Shown here piece after piece: positions 9,834 to 17,658 of a stretch of 52,999 bases of DNA. A program made the translations under genes and the position numbers. The stretch spans positions 1-52,999 of the forward strand of contig JAUIKY010000024.1 of NCBI GenBank assembly GCA_030430535.1. The letters run 5' to 3'. Numbering within the stretch: position 1 is the stretch's first letter; every line of letters begins with the position of its first letter. The DNA is from Bacteroidia bacterium (GTDB taxonomy: Bacteria > Bacteroidota > Bacteroidia > Flavobacteriales > Flavobacteriaceae). Under the pieces are notes generated by a model. It saw nothing but the letters and a program-made list of their open reading frames with translations, was not told the DNA's origin and did no database searches.

Positions 9834-10400
9834 ATGGCAACAACATCAGATATTAGAAACGGATTGTGCATTAGGTACAACAACGATATTTATAAAATCA
9901 TTGAATTTTTACACGTAAAACCGGGAAAAGGTCCTGCGTTTGTACGCACAAAGCTAAAAAGCGTAACCAATGGAAAGGTAATTGACAACACATTTTCAGC
10001 AGGTCATAAATTAGACGATGTTCGTGTGGAAACCCATAAATTTCAATATTTATATAATGATGGCGAGTTTTATCATTTTATGAATGAGGCAGATTATACA
10101 CAAATAAGATTGCTAGAGGCAGCATTGGATCGTCCGGATTTAATGAAAGAAGGCGAAGTGGTAACCGTTATTATAAACACAGAAGATAACATGCCGCTTT
10201 CGGTTGAAATGCCTGCAAGTGTTATTTTGGAAGTTACCCACACCGAGCCTGGTGTAAAAGGAAACACAGCTACCAACGCAACAAAACCAGCAACGGTTGA
10301 AACAGGTGCGGAAGTGAATGTGCCTTTGTTTATTAATGAAGGAGACAAAATTAAAGTGGAGACCGAAAAGGGAACTTACAAGGAACGCGTTAAAGAATAA
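9834..10400 (+). CDS. efp: Translation elongation factor P
   Basis: EF-P relieves ribosome stalling at proline runs. The 188 residues form the usual three beta-barrel domains. The conserved loop VKPGKGPAFVRTKLKS carries K32, the position that is lysylated in E. coli; whether it is modified here is not visible. The domain III end KVETEKGTYKERVK is typical. It lies 4 bases after lpxA inside the lipid A block, an arrangement I associate with Flavobacteriia. Confidence 0.96.
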   Translation: MATTSDIRNGLCIRYNNDIYKIIEFLHVKPGKGPAFVRTKLKSVTNGKVIDNTFSAGHKLDDVRVETHKFQYLYNDGEFYHFMNEADYTQIRLLEAALDRPDLMKEGEVVTVIINTEDNMPLSVEMPASVILEVTHTEPGVKGNTATNATKPATVETGAEVNVPLFINEGDKIKVETEKGTYKERVKE

Positions 10401-10488
10401 AATTAGTTGGCAGTTAGCGGTACTCAGTTAGCAGTCAAATGGCTTACACTGAATATTGAATACTGCGACTGAGATTGAAAACTAATTT
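10401..10488. repeat. Low-complexity intergenic filler with CAGT/ACTG words
   Basis: The gap between efp and the second lpxD-like gene is made of recurring short words (GGCAGTTAGC, CAGTTAGCAGTC, ACTGAATATTGAATACTG, CGACTGAG) with no ORF. Similar words (CAGACTGAATACT) reappear between leuC and leuD at about 31875. It resembles degenerate intergenic repeat sequence rather than a regulatory site. Confidence 0.35.
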
Positions 10489-11427
10489 ATGAAATTCCCT
10501 CAAGAATATACGCTTAGCCAAATCGCAGAATTGATTGGCTGCAAATTTGTCGGCGATGCAAATTTTCAGGTTTTGGGCATGAACGAAATCCATGTGGTTG
10601 AACCCGGAGATATTGTTTTTGTCGACCATCCCAAGTATTACGATAAAGCTTTGAATTCGGCAGCCACGATTGTCCTAATAAATAAGGAAGTAGATTGCCC
10701 GCATGGCAAAGCGTTGTTGGTAAGTGACGATCCGTTTAGGGATTTCAATAAATTAACCGATCATTTCAAGCCGTTCAAAGCTTCAAATGCCACGGTTTCG
10801 CCTTCAGCTAAAATTGGGAAAAATACAGTAATACAGCCTAATTGCTTCATCGGCCATAATGTAACTATTGGCAATAATTGTGTCATCCATTCTAATGTAA
10901 GTATTTATGATGATACGGTAATTGGGGATCATGTCACTATTCATGCCGGTTCGGTTTTGGGCGCTAATGCTTTTTATTATAAGAAAAGGCCCGAAGGCTA
11001 TGACAGATTAAAATCTGGAGGAAGGGTAGTTATTGAAGACCATGTAGATATTGGAGCTGCCTGTACAATAGACCGAGGCGTAACTGCTGACACCAGAATT
11101 TGTGAAGGCACAAAAATAGACAACCAAGTACAGGTGGGGCACGATACAGTTATAGGAAAAAAATGCTTGATAGCCTCGCAAACGGGTATTGCCGGATGTG
11201 TGGTTATTGAAGATGAAGTGACCATTTGGGGGCAGGTGGGAATGACCAGCGGTATAACTATTGGCAAGAAAGCCGTTATTTCGGCAAAAGCGGGCGTTAG
11301 CAAATCGTTGGAAGGAGGAAAAAGCTATTTTGGTATTCCGGCTGATGATTTTCGTTCTAAGTATAAAGAATTGGCTTCCATCAAAAAAATTCCAGAGATA
11401 ATTGAAAGCTTGAAAAAAACTAAGTAA
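10489..11427 (+). CDS. Second LpxD-like acyltransferase
   Basis: A 312-residue paralogue of LpxD: N-terminal uridine-binding-like domain (EYTLSQIAELIG, DIVFVDHPKYYDKAL), then hexapeptide repeats (about 95-285) with the VDIGAACTIDRG signature and VQVGHDTVIG carrying the aligned catalytic His. Compared with the lpxD at 6615 it is shorter and reads GANAFYYKKRPEGYDR in place of GADGFGFAP, so the acyl-binding loop differs. It probably acts as a UDP-GlcNAc-type N-acyltransferase with a different acyl-chain or sugar specificity; this is inference. ATG start 88 bases after efp. Confidence 0.85.
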   Translation: MKFPQEYTLSQIAELIGCKFVGDANFQVLGMNEIHVVEPGDIVFVDHPKYYDKALNSAATIVLINKEVDCPHGKALLVSDDPFRDFNKLTDHFKPFKASNATVSPSAKIGKNTVIQPNCFIGHNVTIGNNCVIHSNVSIYDDTVIGDHVTIHAGSVLGANAFYYKKRPEGYDRLKSGGRVVIEDHVDIGAACTIDRGVTADTRICEGTKIDNQVQVGHDTVIGKKCLIASQTGIAGCVVIEDEVTIWGQVGMTSGITIGKKAVISAKAGVSKSLEGGKSYFGIPADDFRSKYKELASIKKIPEIIESLKKTK

Positions 11428-11480
11428 AAATACTTAAAATAAAAGTTTTGTTTTATTTTAAAAATTTAATTCAAAAAATT

Positions 11481-11488
11481 ACATTTGC
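11481..11488 (+). promoter_or_regulatory. Promoter -7 element before sucD
   Basis: TACATTTG followed by CG matches TAnnTTTG(C), 34 bases before the sucD ATG. The nearest TTG lies 30 bases upstream, too far for the standard spacing. Confidence 0.42.
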
Positions 11489-11522
11489 GTACATTATAAA
11501 TTAATCAAAAAAATAATCACTT

Positions 11523-12395
11523 ATGAGTGTTTTAGTCAATAAAGATTCAAAAATAATAGTCCAAGGTTTTACAGGTAGTGAAGGAACGTTTCACGCTAGC
11601 CAAATGATAGAGTACGGAACCAATGTTGTTGGTGGTGTAACTCCGGGTAAAGGTGGGCAAACTCACTTAGACAAACCTGTTTTCAATACCGTATTGGAAG
11701 CTGTAGAGCAAGTTGGAGCAGATACTACCATTATTTTTGTTCCGCCAGCATTTGCTGCCGATGCTATCATGGAGGCTGCCGATGCCGGCATAAAAGTGAT
11801 TATTACTATTACCGAGGGAATTCCTGTTGCTGATATGATTACAGCATCAAACTACATAAAAGGAAAAGATTGCCGATTGATTGGCCCTAATTGCCCAGGC
11901 GTTATTACGCCAGGTGAAGCAAAGGTTGGGATTATGCCTGGTTTTGTATTCAAAAAAGGTAAAGTGGGAATTGTTTCTAAATCAGGAACTTTAACATACG
12001 AAGCAGCCGACCAAGTAGTAAAACAAGGGTTGGGAATTACAACTGCAATTGGTATTGGTGGTGACCCCATTATAGGAACCACAACTAAAGAAGCTGTTGA
12101 ATTATTAATCAACGATCCAGAAACTGAAGCCGTTGTTATGATTGGTGAAATTGGAGGACAATTGGAAGCTGATGCCGCAAACTGGTACAAAGAAAGTGGC
12201 AGCAAAAAGCCAATCGTAGGCTTTATAGCTGGAGAAACTGCTCCTGCTGGACGTACTATGGGGCACGCTGGTGCTATTGTTGGTGGAAGCGATGATACTG
12301 CCCAAGCAAAAAAGAAAATTATGAGAGCTTGTGGGATCCACGTTGTAGATTCTCCTGCTGAAATAGGAAAAAAGGTAGCCGAAGTAATAGGCTAA
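11523..12395 (+). CDS. sucD: Succinate-CoA ligase, alpha subunit
   Basis: TCA-cycle enzyme subunit that carries the CoA site and the phospho-histidine; makes ATP or GTP from succinyl-CoA with SucC. 290 residues, standard length. The CoA-binding Rossmann part has [13 protein letters not shown] and GGVTPGKGG; the phosphorylated His corresponds to H248 in [11 protein letters not shown]. sucC is not in this window, a split arrangement that is common in flavobacteria. A strong terminator follows. Confidence 0.96.
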   Translation: MSVLVNKDSKIIVQGFTGSEGTFHASQMIEYGTNVVGGVTPGKGGQTHLDKPVFNTVLEAVEQVGADTTIIFVPPAFAADAIMEAADAGIKVIITITEGIPVADMITASNYIKGKDCRLIGPNCPGVITPGEAKVGIMPGFVFKKGKVGIVSKSGTLTYEAADQVVKQGLGITTAIGIGGDPIIGTTTKEAVELLINDPETEAVVMIGEIGGQLEADAANWYKESGSKKPIVGFIAGETAPAGRTMGHAGAIVGGSDDTAQAKKKIMRACGIHVVDSPAEIGKKVAEVIG

Positions 12396-12415
12396 TCAAA
12401 ATCCATATAAATTTT

Positions 12416-12452
12416 AAAAATCCTTTGGTTCTTAAGCCAAAGGATTTTTTTT
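12416..12452 (+). terminator. Intrinsic terminator after sucD
   Basis: Stem TCCTTTGG/CCAAAGGA (12421-12428 and 12437-12444), extended by A/T pairs on each side, loop TTCTTAAG, then an eight-base T run. Confidence 0.85.
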
Positions 12453-12608
12453 ATGTCTAAAATCAAGGTTTCTCGGTATCTTTTTTAAAGGTGGTTGGTT
12501 TGGTTCTGCTCAAGCGCCATTGTTAACTGAATTAAAAACAACATCTACAGAGGTGGTTAGCGTAAAATTATACCTAATAAATAAATGTCTGTCAATGTAT
12601 TGCCTATA
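12453..12608. other. Intergenic stretch between two terminators
   Basis: No ORF longer than about a dozen codons and no recognisable gene remnant. Because it ends at a second terminator hairpin it could hold a short untranslated RNA, but I find no consensus promoter for it. Confidence 0.3.
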
Positions 12609-12635
12609 CCTCACAATTTTTTGTGAGGTTTTTTT
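12609..12635 (+). terminator. Second intrinsic terminator
   Basis: Perfect 8-base stem CCTCACAA/TTGTGAGG (12609-12616 and 12621-12628), TTTT loop, followed by seven T. It lies 157 bases beyond the first terminator and is not directly attached to any coding gene. Confidence 0.75.
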
Positions 12636-12657
12636 ATACGGAGCAACTTGTATTTCC

Positions 12658-12665
12658 TATATTTG
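12658..12665 (+). promoter_or_regulatory. Promoter -7 element before fabG
   Basis: TATATTTG fits TAnnTTTG and lies just after the second terminator, about 100 bases before the fabG ATG. No TTG at the expected distance. Confidence 0.42.
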
Positions 12666-12765
12666 AATATTAGTTAACCAACTATAAATTAAATACCATA
12701 TTCATGTGAGCTTACGTTGTTCTAAACTAAAAAAGTTCACTTATAAAACATAAAGAAAATAACAG

Positions 12766-13512
12766 ATGAAATTATTAGAAGGAAAAACTGCTATCATCAC
12801 GGGTGCCAGCAGAGGAATAGGTAAGGGTATTGCTCAAATATTTGCAAAACAGGGTGCTAATGTGGCCTTTACTTATAGTTCTTCAGTTGAAGCAGCTAAA
12901 GCACTGGAAGACGAACTAAACGGTCTTGGCGTTAAGGCCAAGGGGTACCAAAGTAATGCGGCCAGTTTTGAGGAAGCCCAAAAATTGGCAGACGACGTGG
13001 TAAAGGAATTTGGCAGTATCGATGTATTGGTTAATAATGCCGGCATTACAAAAGACAATCTTTTGATGCGAATTTCCGAAGAAGATTTCGATACGGTTAT
13101 CGAGGTGAACCTAAAATCCGTTTTCAATATGACCAAAGCCGTACAGCGCACCATGTTAAAACAACGCAAAGGCTCAATCATTAACATGAGTTCGGTGGTT
13201 GGTGTAAAAGGAAATGCAGGCCAGACCAATTACGCGGCATCAAAAGCTGGTATTATAGGGTTTTCTAAATCGGTGGCTTTAGAGTTGGGCTCCAGAAACA
13301 TTAGAAGTAATGTTGTAGCGCCAGGTTTCATCGAAACCGAAATGACCGCTAAACTTGATGAAAAAGTGGTGGACGAATGGCGTGCAGGAATTCCTTTAAA
13401 ACGAGGCGGTTCTCCAGAAGACGTCGCTAATGTCTGTGTGTTTTTGGCCAGTGATATGAGTGCCTATGTTACTGGGCAAACACTAAATGTTGATGGTGGA
13501 ATGCTAACTTAA
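12766..13512 (+). CDS. fabG: 3-oxoacyl-ACP reductase FabG
   Basis: NADPH-dependent ketoreductase of fatty acid synthesis, short-chain dehydrogenase fold, 248 residues. Cofactor loop TGASRGIGKG (12-21), NNAG at 90-93, catalytic S143, Y156 and K160 (NYAASKAG), and the C-terminal YVTGQTLNVDGGM that is characteristic of FabG. It stands apart from the lpx block with its own promoter. A related SDR cannot be excluded from sequence alone, but the end motif makes FabG the best call. Confidence 0.92.
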   Translation: MKLLEGKTAIITGASRGIGKGIAQIFAKQGANVAFTYSSSVEAAKALEDELNGLGVKAKGYQSNAASFEEAQKLADDVVKEFGSIDVLVNNAGITKDNLLMRISEEDFDTVIEVNLKSVFNMTKAVQRTMLKQRKGSIINMSSVVGVKGNAGQTNYAASKAGIIGFSKSVALELGSRNIRSNVVAPGFIETEMTAKLDEKVVDEWRAGIPLKRGGSPEDVANVCVFLASDMSAYVTGQTLNVDGGMLT

Positions 13513-13576
13513 TTGAGGGATTTCTTTTTAGACAACAGGAAGTTTGATTCAATTAAACAGAAAGCGAAAATATTAA

Positions 13577-15610
13577 ATGCAAACAAAAGCGATAGTTTAT
13601 ATTATTCTTGCTGGAATTATAGCTTTTGTTTTTGCATATTTTCAATACAGATATAAAGAAAAAAGCACAGCCAAATTAGGCGTGCTTTTCTTTTTTTTAC
13701 GTTTTATCACCGTGTTTTCGGTATTGTTGTTACTAATCAATCCTAGTTTTAGTAAAATGTCAACGTTTATTGAAAAGCCCAATTTAGTGGTTGCCGTCGA
13801 TAATTCCAGGTCCATTGAGCATCTTGATCAAACTGAAAATACAAGACGTTTTATTAACAGTATTGCTGAAAATCAATCGTTAAACGATAAGTTTAATGTT
13901 GAATTTTATACGTTTGGTGAATCGTTAAAAGCTAGTGATTCAGTATCTTTTGCTGAAGAAGAAACCAATATTTATGATGCTTTTAAGCAGTTATCGCAAA
14001 TTTATAAGCGAACAACAGCGCCTACCTTGTTGATTTCAGATGGTAATCAAACTTTTGGTAATGATTATCAGTTTATCAACCATCAGTATAAACAACCAAT
14101 TTATCCCATTATTTTGGGAGACACCATTCAATATACCGACTTAAAAATTCAACAGTTTAACGTTAATAAGTACGCCTATCACAAAAATAAATTTCCCGTT
14201 GAAGCTATTTTGGTCTATAATGGAAATGATAAGGTGCGCAGCAAGTTTGAAATTAAACATGGTAATACCGTGCTTCATTCTGAGGTTGTTGAGTTTTCAA
14301 AAAGTGAAAATTCAAAGATTGTAAACTTAAATTTACCTGCCAGCAGCGTTGGGGTTGTGAATTATAAGGCAACTTTGGTGCCTTTGGATGAAGAAATAAA
14401 CAAAGTTAATAATTTCAGAAATTTCACTGTTGAAGTCTTAAATCAGAAGACAAAAATAGCCATTGTAAGTGATATTGTCCATCCCGATCTAGGGGCTTTT
14501 AAAAAAGCTATTGAAACGAATGAACAGCGTTCGGTTTCTATTATAAGCCCTAAAAATAAGAATATCAAAACAAATGATTTTCAGCTGTTTATTTTATATC
14601 AACCAAACAATAAATTTAAGTCTCTACTTGAGCAGTTAAATGCTGAAAACAAAAATCAGTTTACCGTAATTGGCCCCAAAACCGACTTAAGCTTTGTAAG
14701 TGGAGCCAATGAGAACTTTACGATACAAATCACAAACCAAACTGAAGATTATCAAGCTGAATGGAACAGAAATTATACTCCATTTATGGTGCAAGATATA
14801 GGATTTGAGGATTTTCCACCGTTGCTTTCAAATTACGGCCAAGTCAATTTTTCAGCACCGTTTGAAGCCATTTTAAATAAAAGTATAAACGGTATTTCAA
14901 CAGGCAGCCCGTTATTGGCTACTTTCGAAAAAGACAATAGGAGACAGGCCGTTCTGTTTGGCGAAAATATTTGGCAATGGCGCTCGCAAAGTTTTTTAAG
15001 CCACCAATCGTTCAATCAGTTTGATGATTTTATGGGCAAACTCATTCAGTATTTGTCAACCAATAAACCCAAAAGCCGACTGGATGTAGATTATGAATCG
15101 GTGTATATGGGCAGTGGCAATGTGATTGTAAAAGCTGAATTCTTTGATAAAAACTATGTTTTTGACGCTAGGAAATCGCTCAATATTACTGTAACGGATT
15201 CAAAAACAAACAAAGGCAAAACTGTTCCGTTTGTTTTGAAAAACAACAATTATCAAGTAGACTTGAGTGGGCTGCCCCCGTCAGAATATAGTTTTACTGT
15301 GCGTGCCCAAGGTGAAAATATATCGAAATCGGGAAGTTTCCAAATTTCTGAATACAATGTGGAACAACAATTTTTAAACGCCGATGTTAACAAATTAAAA
15401 CAATTGGCGCAGAACAGCTCTGGTTCAAGTTATTTTGTGGAAGATGCAGATAAAGTTTTAGACAATTTGCTGAGCGACAATCGTTTCGTTCCAATACAAA
15501 AAAGCATAAAAAAAACCATACCTTTGGTGGATTGGAAATACCTTTTGGCCATTTTGGCATTAAGCTTGGGGCTGGAATGGTTTTTAAGAAAATATAACGG
15601 ATTAATTTAA
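13577..15610 (+). CDS. VWA-domain membrane protein
   Basis: 677-residue protein with two N-terminal transmembrane segments (about 5-22 and 35-54), a periplasmic body and one C-terminal transmembrane segment (LLAILALSLGLEWFL) ending with a short basic tail. The metal-ion-dependent adhesion motif DxSxS is present as D75-N-S-R-S in VVAVDNSRSI, which marks a von Willebrand factor A domain, and LLISDGNQTFGN is its later strand. This architecture resembles Bacteroidota proteins linked to BatA/BatB-type or aerotolerance systems, but no MoxR ATPase or other bat genes are present. It is followed after 10 bases by a prohibitin-like gene, so the two may act together at the inner membrane. Exact role unknown. 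Confidence 0.8.
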   Translation: MQTKAIVYIILAGIIAFVFAYFQYRYKEKSTAKLGVLFFFLRFITVFSVLLLLINPSFSKMSTFIEKPNLVVAVDNSRSIEHLDQTENTRRFINSIAENQSLNDKFNVEFYTFGESLKASDSVSFAEEETNIYDAFKQLSQIYKRTTAPTLLISDGNQTFGNDYQFINHQYKQPIYPIILGDTIQYTDLKIQQFNVNKYAYHKNKFPVEAILVYNGNDKVRSKFEIKHGNTVLHSEVVEFSKSENSKIVNLNLPASSVGVVNYKATLVPLDEEINKVNNFRNFTVEVLNQKTKIAIVSDIVHPDLGAFKKAIETNEQRSVSIISPKNKNIKTNDFQLFILYQPNNKFKSLLEQLNAENKNQFTVIGPKTDLSFVSGANENFTIQITNQTEDYQAEWNRNYTPFMVQDIGFEDFPPLLSNYGQVNFSAPFEAILNKSINGISTGSPLLATFEKDNRRQAVLFGENIWQWRSQSFLSHQSFNQFDDFMGKLIQYLSTNKPKSRLDVDYESVYMGSGNVIVKAEFFDKNYVFDARKSLNITVTDSKTNKGKTVPFVLKNNNYQVDLSGLPPSEYSFTVRAQGENISKSGSFQISEYNVEQQFLNADVNKLKQLAQNSSGSSYFVEDADKVLDNLLSDNRFVPIQKSIKKTIPLVDWKYLLAILALSLGLEWFLRKYNGLI

Positions 15611-15620
15611 AAAAATAGAC

Positions 15621-16436
15621 ATGGACAAATTACCCAAAATAGCACTGCCTTTTGTTGTTGGTGCGATTGTATTGATAATCATTTTAACCAAATCGGCCGT
15701 AACTATTGGTTCGGGTGAAGCGGGCGTATTGTATAAAACCTTTGGGGGCGGTGTGGTTACCGACGCACCACCGTTAGGAGAAGGTTTTCATATTGTAGCA
15801 CCCTGGAACAAAGTATATATTTATGAAGTGCGTCAACAAGAACGTTTGGAAAAAATGAACGTGTTATCTTCTAACGGATTGGACATCAAATTGGAAGCTT
15901 CGGTATGGTTCCAACCGGCATACAACGATTTGGGTAAATTGCACCAAGAAAAGAGTGAACAGTATATTGACCGTGTGCTGTTGCCTGCCATTCGTTCGGC
16001 AGCACGTAGTGTGGTAGGGCGCTATACGCCAGAGCAATTGTATTCCAGTAAAAGGGATGCTATACAACAGGAAATTTTTGAGGAAACCCAAAAAATTGTA
16101 GATGACCAATACATTCAGTTAAATGAGGTTTTGGTGCGCGACGTAACGTTGCCACCAACCATTAAAGACGCGATTGAGCGTAAATTGAAGCAGGAGCAAG
16201 AGTCTTTAGAATACGAATTTAGGTTGGTGACCGCCGAAAAAGAAGCTGAAAAAGTACGTATTGAGGCTCAAGGTAAAGCAGATGCCAACCGTATTTTAAG
16301 TGCATCGTTAACCGATAAAATTTTACAGGACAAAGGAATTGACGCCACTATTAAACTATCGGAATCTTCAAATAGTAAAGTGGTTGTTATCGGTTCTGGT
16401 GATAGCGGCATGCCTATTATTTTAGGAAACCAATAA
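15621..16436 (+). CDS. Prohibitin-like SPFH-domain membrane protein
   Basis: 271-residue SPFH/band 7 protein. One N-terminal transmembrane helix (IALPFVVGAIVLIIILT), then the SPFH domain with GEAGVLYKTFGGG, GFHIVAPWN and YTPEQLYSSKRDAIQ, then a charged coiled coil (about 185-225, RKLKQEQESLEYEF and EKEAEKVRIEAQGKADA). Such proteins oligomerise into membrane rings and hold proteases or other membrane proteins; substrate unknown here. Ends in a glycine-rich tail. 10 bases after the VWA gene and likely in one operon with it. Confidence 0.92.
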   Translation: MDKLPKIALPFVVGAIVLIIILTKSAVTIGSGEAGVLYKTFGGGVVTDAPPLGEGFHIVAPWNKVYIYEVRQQERLEKMNVLSSNGLDIKLEASVWFQPAYNDLGKLHQEKSEQYIDRVLLPAIRSAARSVVGRYTPEQLYSSKRDAIQQEIFEETQKIVDDQYIQLNEVLVRDVTLPPTIKDAIERKLKQEQESLEYEFRLVTAEKEAEKVRIEAQGKADANRILSASLTDKILQDKGIDATIKLSESSNSKVVVIGSGDSGMPIILGNQ

Positions 16437-16532
16437 AGAATTCATCATTTAGGTTTATCTTTTAAGAATAATATAAATTTTCAGCAGCAAATATTAATAA
16501 TGAAAAAATGTTTCAATAATAACCCGTAATAT

Positions 16533-16564
16533 TTGGTGTTTTTGGCATAAATTATTGATATTTG
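16533..16564 (+). promoter_or_regulatory. Promoter of the his operon
   Basis: TTG (16533-16535), then 21 bases, then GATATTTG (16557-16564), one mismatch from TAnnTTTG, followed by C. Transcription would start near 16570, about a dozen bases before the leader peptide. Confidence 0.55.
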
Positions 16565-16582
16565 CAACAACACAAAAAAGAC

Positions 16583-16636
16583 ATGACTTTTATTCATACA
16601 CATCATCATTTTCAAATTGGCTCTCAAGCGAAGTGA
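16583..16636 (+). CDS. hisL: His operon leader peptide
   Basis: 17-codon ORF, MTFIHTHHHFQIGSQAK, ending TGA at 16634-16636. Four of its first nine residues are histidine (codons at 16595 and 16601-16609), far above background, and it lies between the his promoter and a strong terminator 120 bases upstream of hisG. This is the classic layout of a ribosome-mediated transcription attenuator: shortage of charged tRNA-His stalls the ribosome on the His run and favours read-through. A candidate anti-terminator strand is TCAAGCG (16624-16630), which can pair with CGTTTGA (16671-16677) of the terminator 5' arm. The function follows from known his leaders in other phyla; the pairing is my inference. 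Confidence 0.85.
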   Translation: MTFIHTHHHFQIGSQAK

Positions 16637-16665
16637 AGATGTATTGAATAAATTCAACATATTTT

Positions 16666-16698
16666 AAACCCGTTTGAGACAATCGAACGGGTTTTTTT
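16666..16698 (+). terminator. Attenuator terminator upstream of hisG
   Basis: 12-base-pair stem, AAACCCGTTTGA (16666-16677) with TCGAACGGGTTT (16683-16694), one G-U pair, loop GACAA, then a run of seven T (16692-16698). It lies downstream of the leader peptide and upstream of hisG, so terminated transcripts would contain only the leader. Confidence 0.88.
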
Positions 16699-16701
16699 CA
16701 T

Positions 16702-16737
16702 TCCCGTGAAAACGGGAGTATATCCCGTAAACGGATA
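16702..16737. repeat. Pair of small hairpins between attenuator and hisG
   Basis: TCCCGT-GAAA-ACGGGA (16702-16717), a perfect 6-base stem, is followed by an imperfect hairpin TATCCCGTAAACGGATA (16721-16737). CCCGT also occurs in the attenuator stem, so alternative pairings are possible. It resembles short palindromes scattered in other gaps of this window. Confidence 0.5.
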
Positions 16738-16755
16738 ACCTTTTAAATTAAAGAA

Positions 16756-17613
16756 ATGAGTAAATTAAGAATTGCAGTGCAAAAATCGGGTCGATTGAAT
16801 GAAGACTCGATGCAAATTTTAAAAGACATCGGTATTTATATCGATAATGGTATAGACCAATTAAAGGCTTCGGCAAAAGGCTTTCCTGTAGAGGTTTTTT
16901 ACCTCAGAAACGGGGACATTCCGCAGTATTTAAAAGATGGTGTGGTTGATGCGGCCATTATTGGTGAAAACGTTCTTGTTGAAAAAGGGGAAGGCATTAC
17001 TGTTGTCGAAAAACTTGGCTTTTCAAGTTGCCGTGTTTGTATTGCCGTGCCTAAAGGCGATAATTATAATGGCATAAAGGATTTAGAAGGAAAACGTATT
17101 GCTACCTCTTATCCCAATACCGTTCAGTCGTTTTTGGATGAAAACGGTGTGAATGCCAATTTGCATATTATCAACGGCTCGGTTGAAATTGCTCCGAATA
17201 TTGGTTTGGCCGATGCTATTGTCGATATCGTTTCCAGCGGAAGCACCTTGTTTAAAAACAACTTAAAAGAGGTGGAAACCATTTTAAAATCGGAAGCTGT
17301 ATTGGCTGTTTCTCCCGTTTTAAGTGAAGAAAAGCAGGCTATTTTAAATAAAATCCAGTTCCGAATCCAATCGGTATTAAAAGGAAGAAGCTCTAAGTAT
17401 GTTTTGCTTAATGCACCAAATGATAAAGTTCAAGACATTATCGATATTTTACCAGGCATGAAAAGTCCAACCGTGCTACCATTGGCTGAAAAGGGGTGGA
17501 GCTCAATCCATTCGGTAATCAATAAAAATGAATTCTGGGAAGTTATCGACGACTTAAAAGCCAAAGGCGCACAAGGTATTTTGGTTTGCCCAATTGAAAA
17601 AATGGTGCTGTAG
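16756..17613 (+). CDS. hisG: ATP phosphoribosyltransferase HisG
   Basis: First committed step of histidine synthesis: joins ATP and PRPP. 285 residues, the long form with a C-terminal regulatory domain (about 210-285) that binds histidine for feedback inhibition, so no HisZ is needed. Motifs: LRIAVQKSGRLNEDS at the start, and the PRPP loop DIVSSGSTL near 175. First gene of the operon after the attenuator. Confidence 0.96.
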   Translation: MSKLRIAVQKSGRLNEDSMQILKDIGIYIDNGIDQLKASAKGFPVEVFYLRNGDIPQYLKDGVVDAAIIGENVLVEKGEGITVVEKLGFSSCRVCIAVPKGDNYNGIKDLEGKRIATSYPNTVQSFLDENGVNANLHIINGSVEIAPNIGLADAIVDIVSSGSTLFKNNLKEVETILKSEAVLAVSPVLSEEKQAILNKIQFRIQSVLKGRSSKYVLLNAPNDKVQDIIDILPGMKSPTVLPLAEKGWSSIHSVINKNEFWEVIDDLKAKGAQGILVCPIEKMVL

Positions 17614-17614
17614 T

Positions 17615-17641
17615 GTCATTCAGAGTGAAGCGAAGAATCTC
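17615..17641. repeat. Interspersed repeat between hisG and hisD
   Basis: GTCATTCAGAGTGAAGCGAA followed by GAATCTC. Related words with the GAGCGnnnTCGAAGCC core occur at 18969-18988 and 22219-22244, in other gaps of the same operon. Confidence 0.55.
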
Positions 17642-17658
17642 ATTCAACGACGATTAAA

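Noticed and set aside
12453-12488. 11-codon ORF after the sucD terminator
   Set aside because: Starts inside the terminator T run, has no distinctive composition and no downstream regulatory target.
12873-13229. 118-codon minus-strand ORF inside fabG
   Set aside because: Antisense shadow of fabG, whose catalytic residues are all present on the plus strand.
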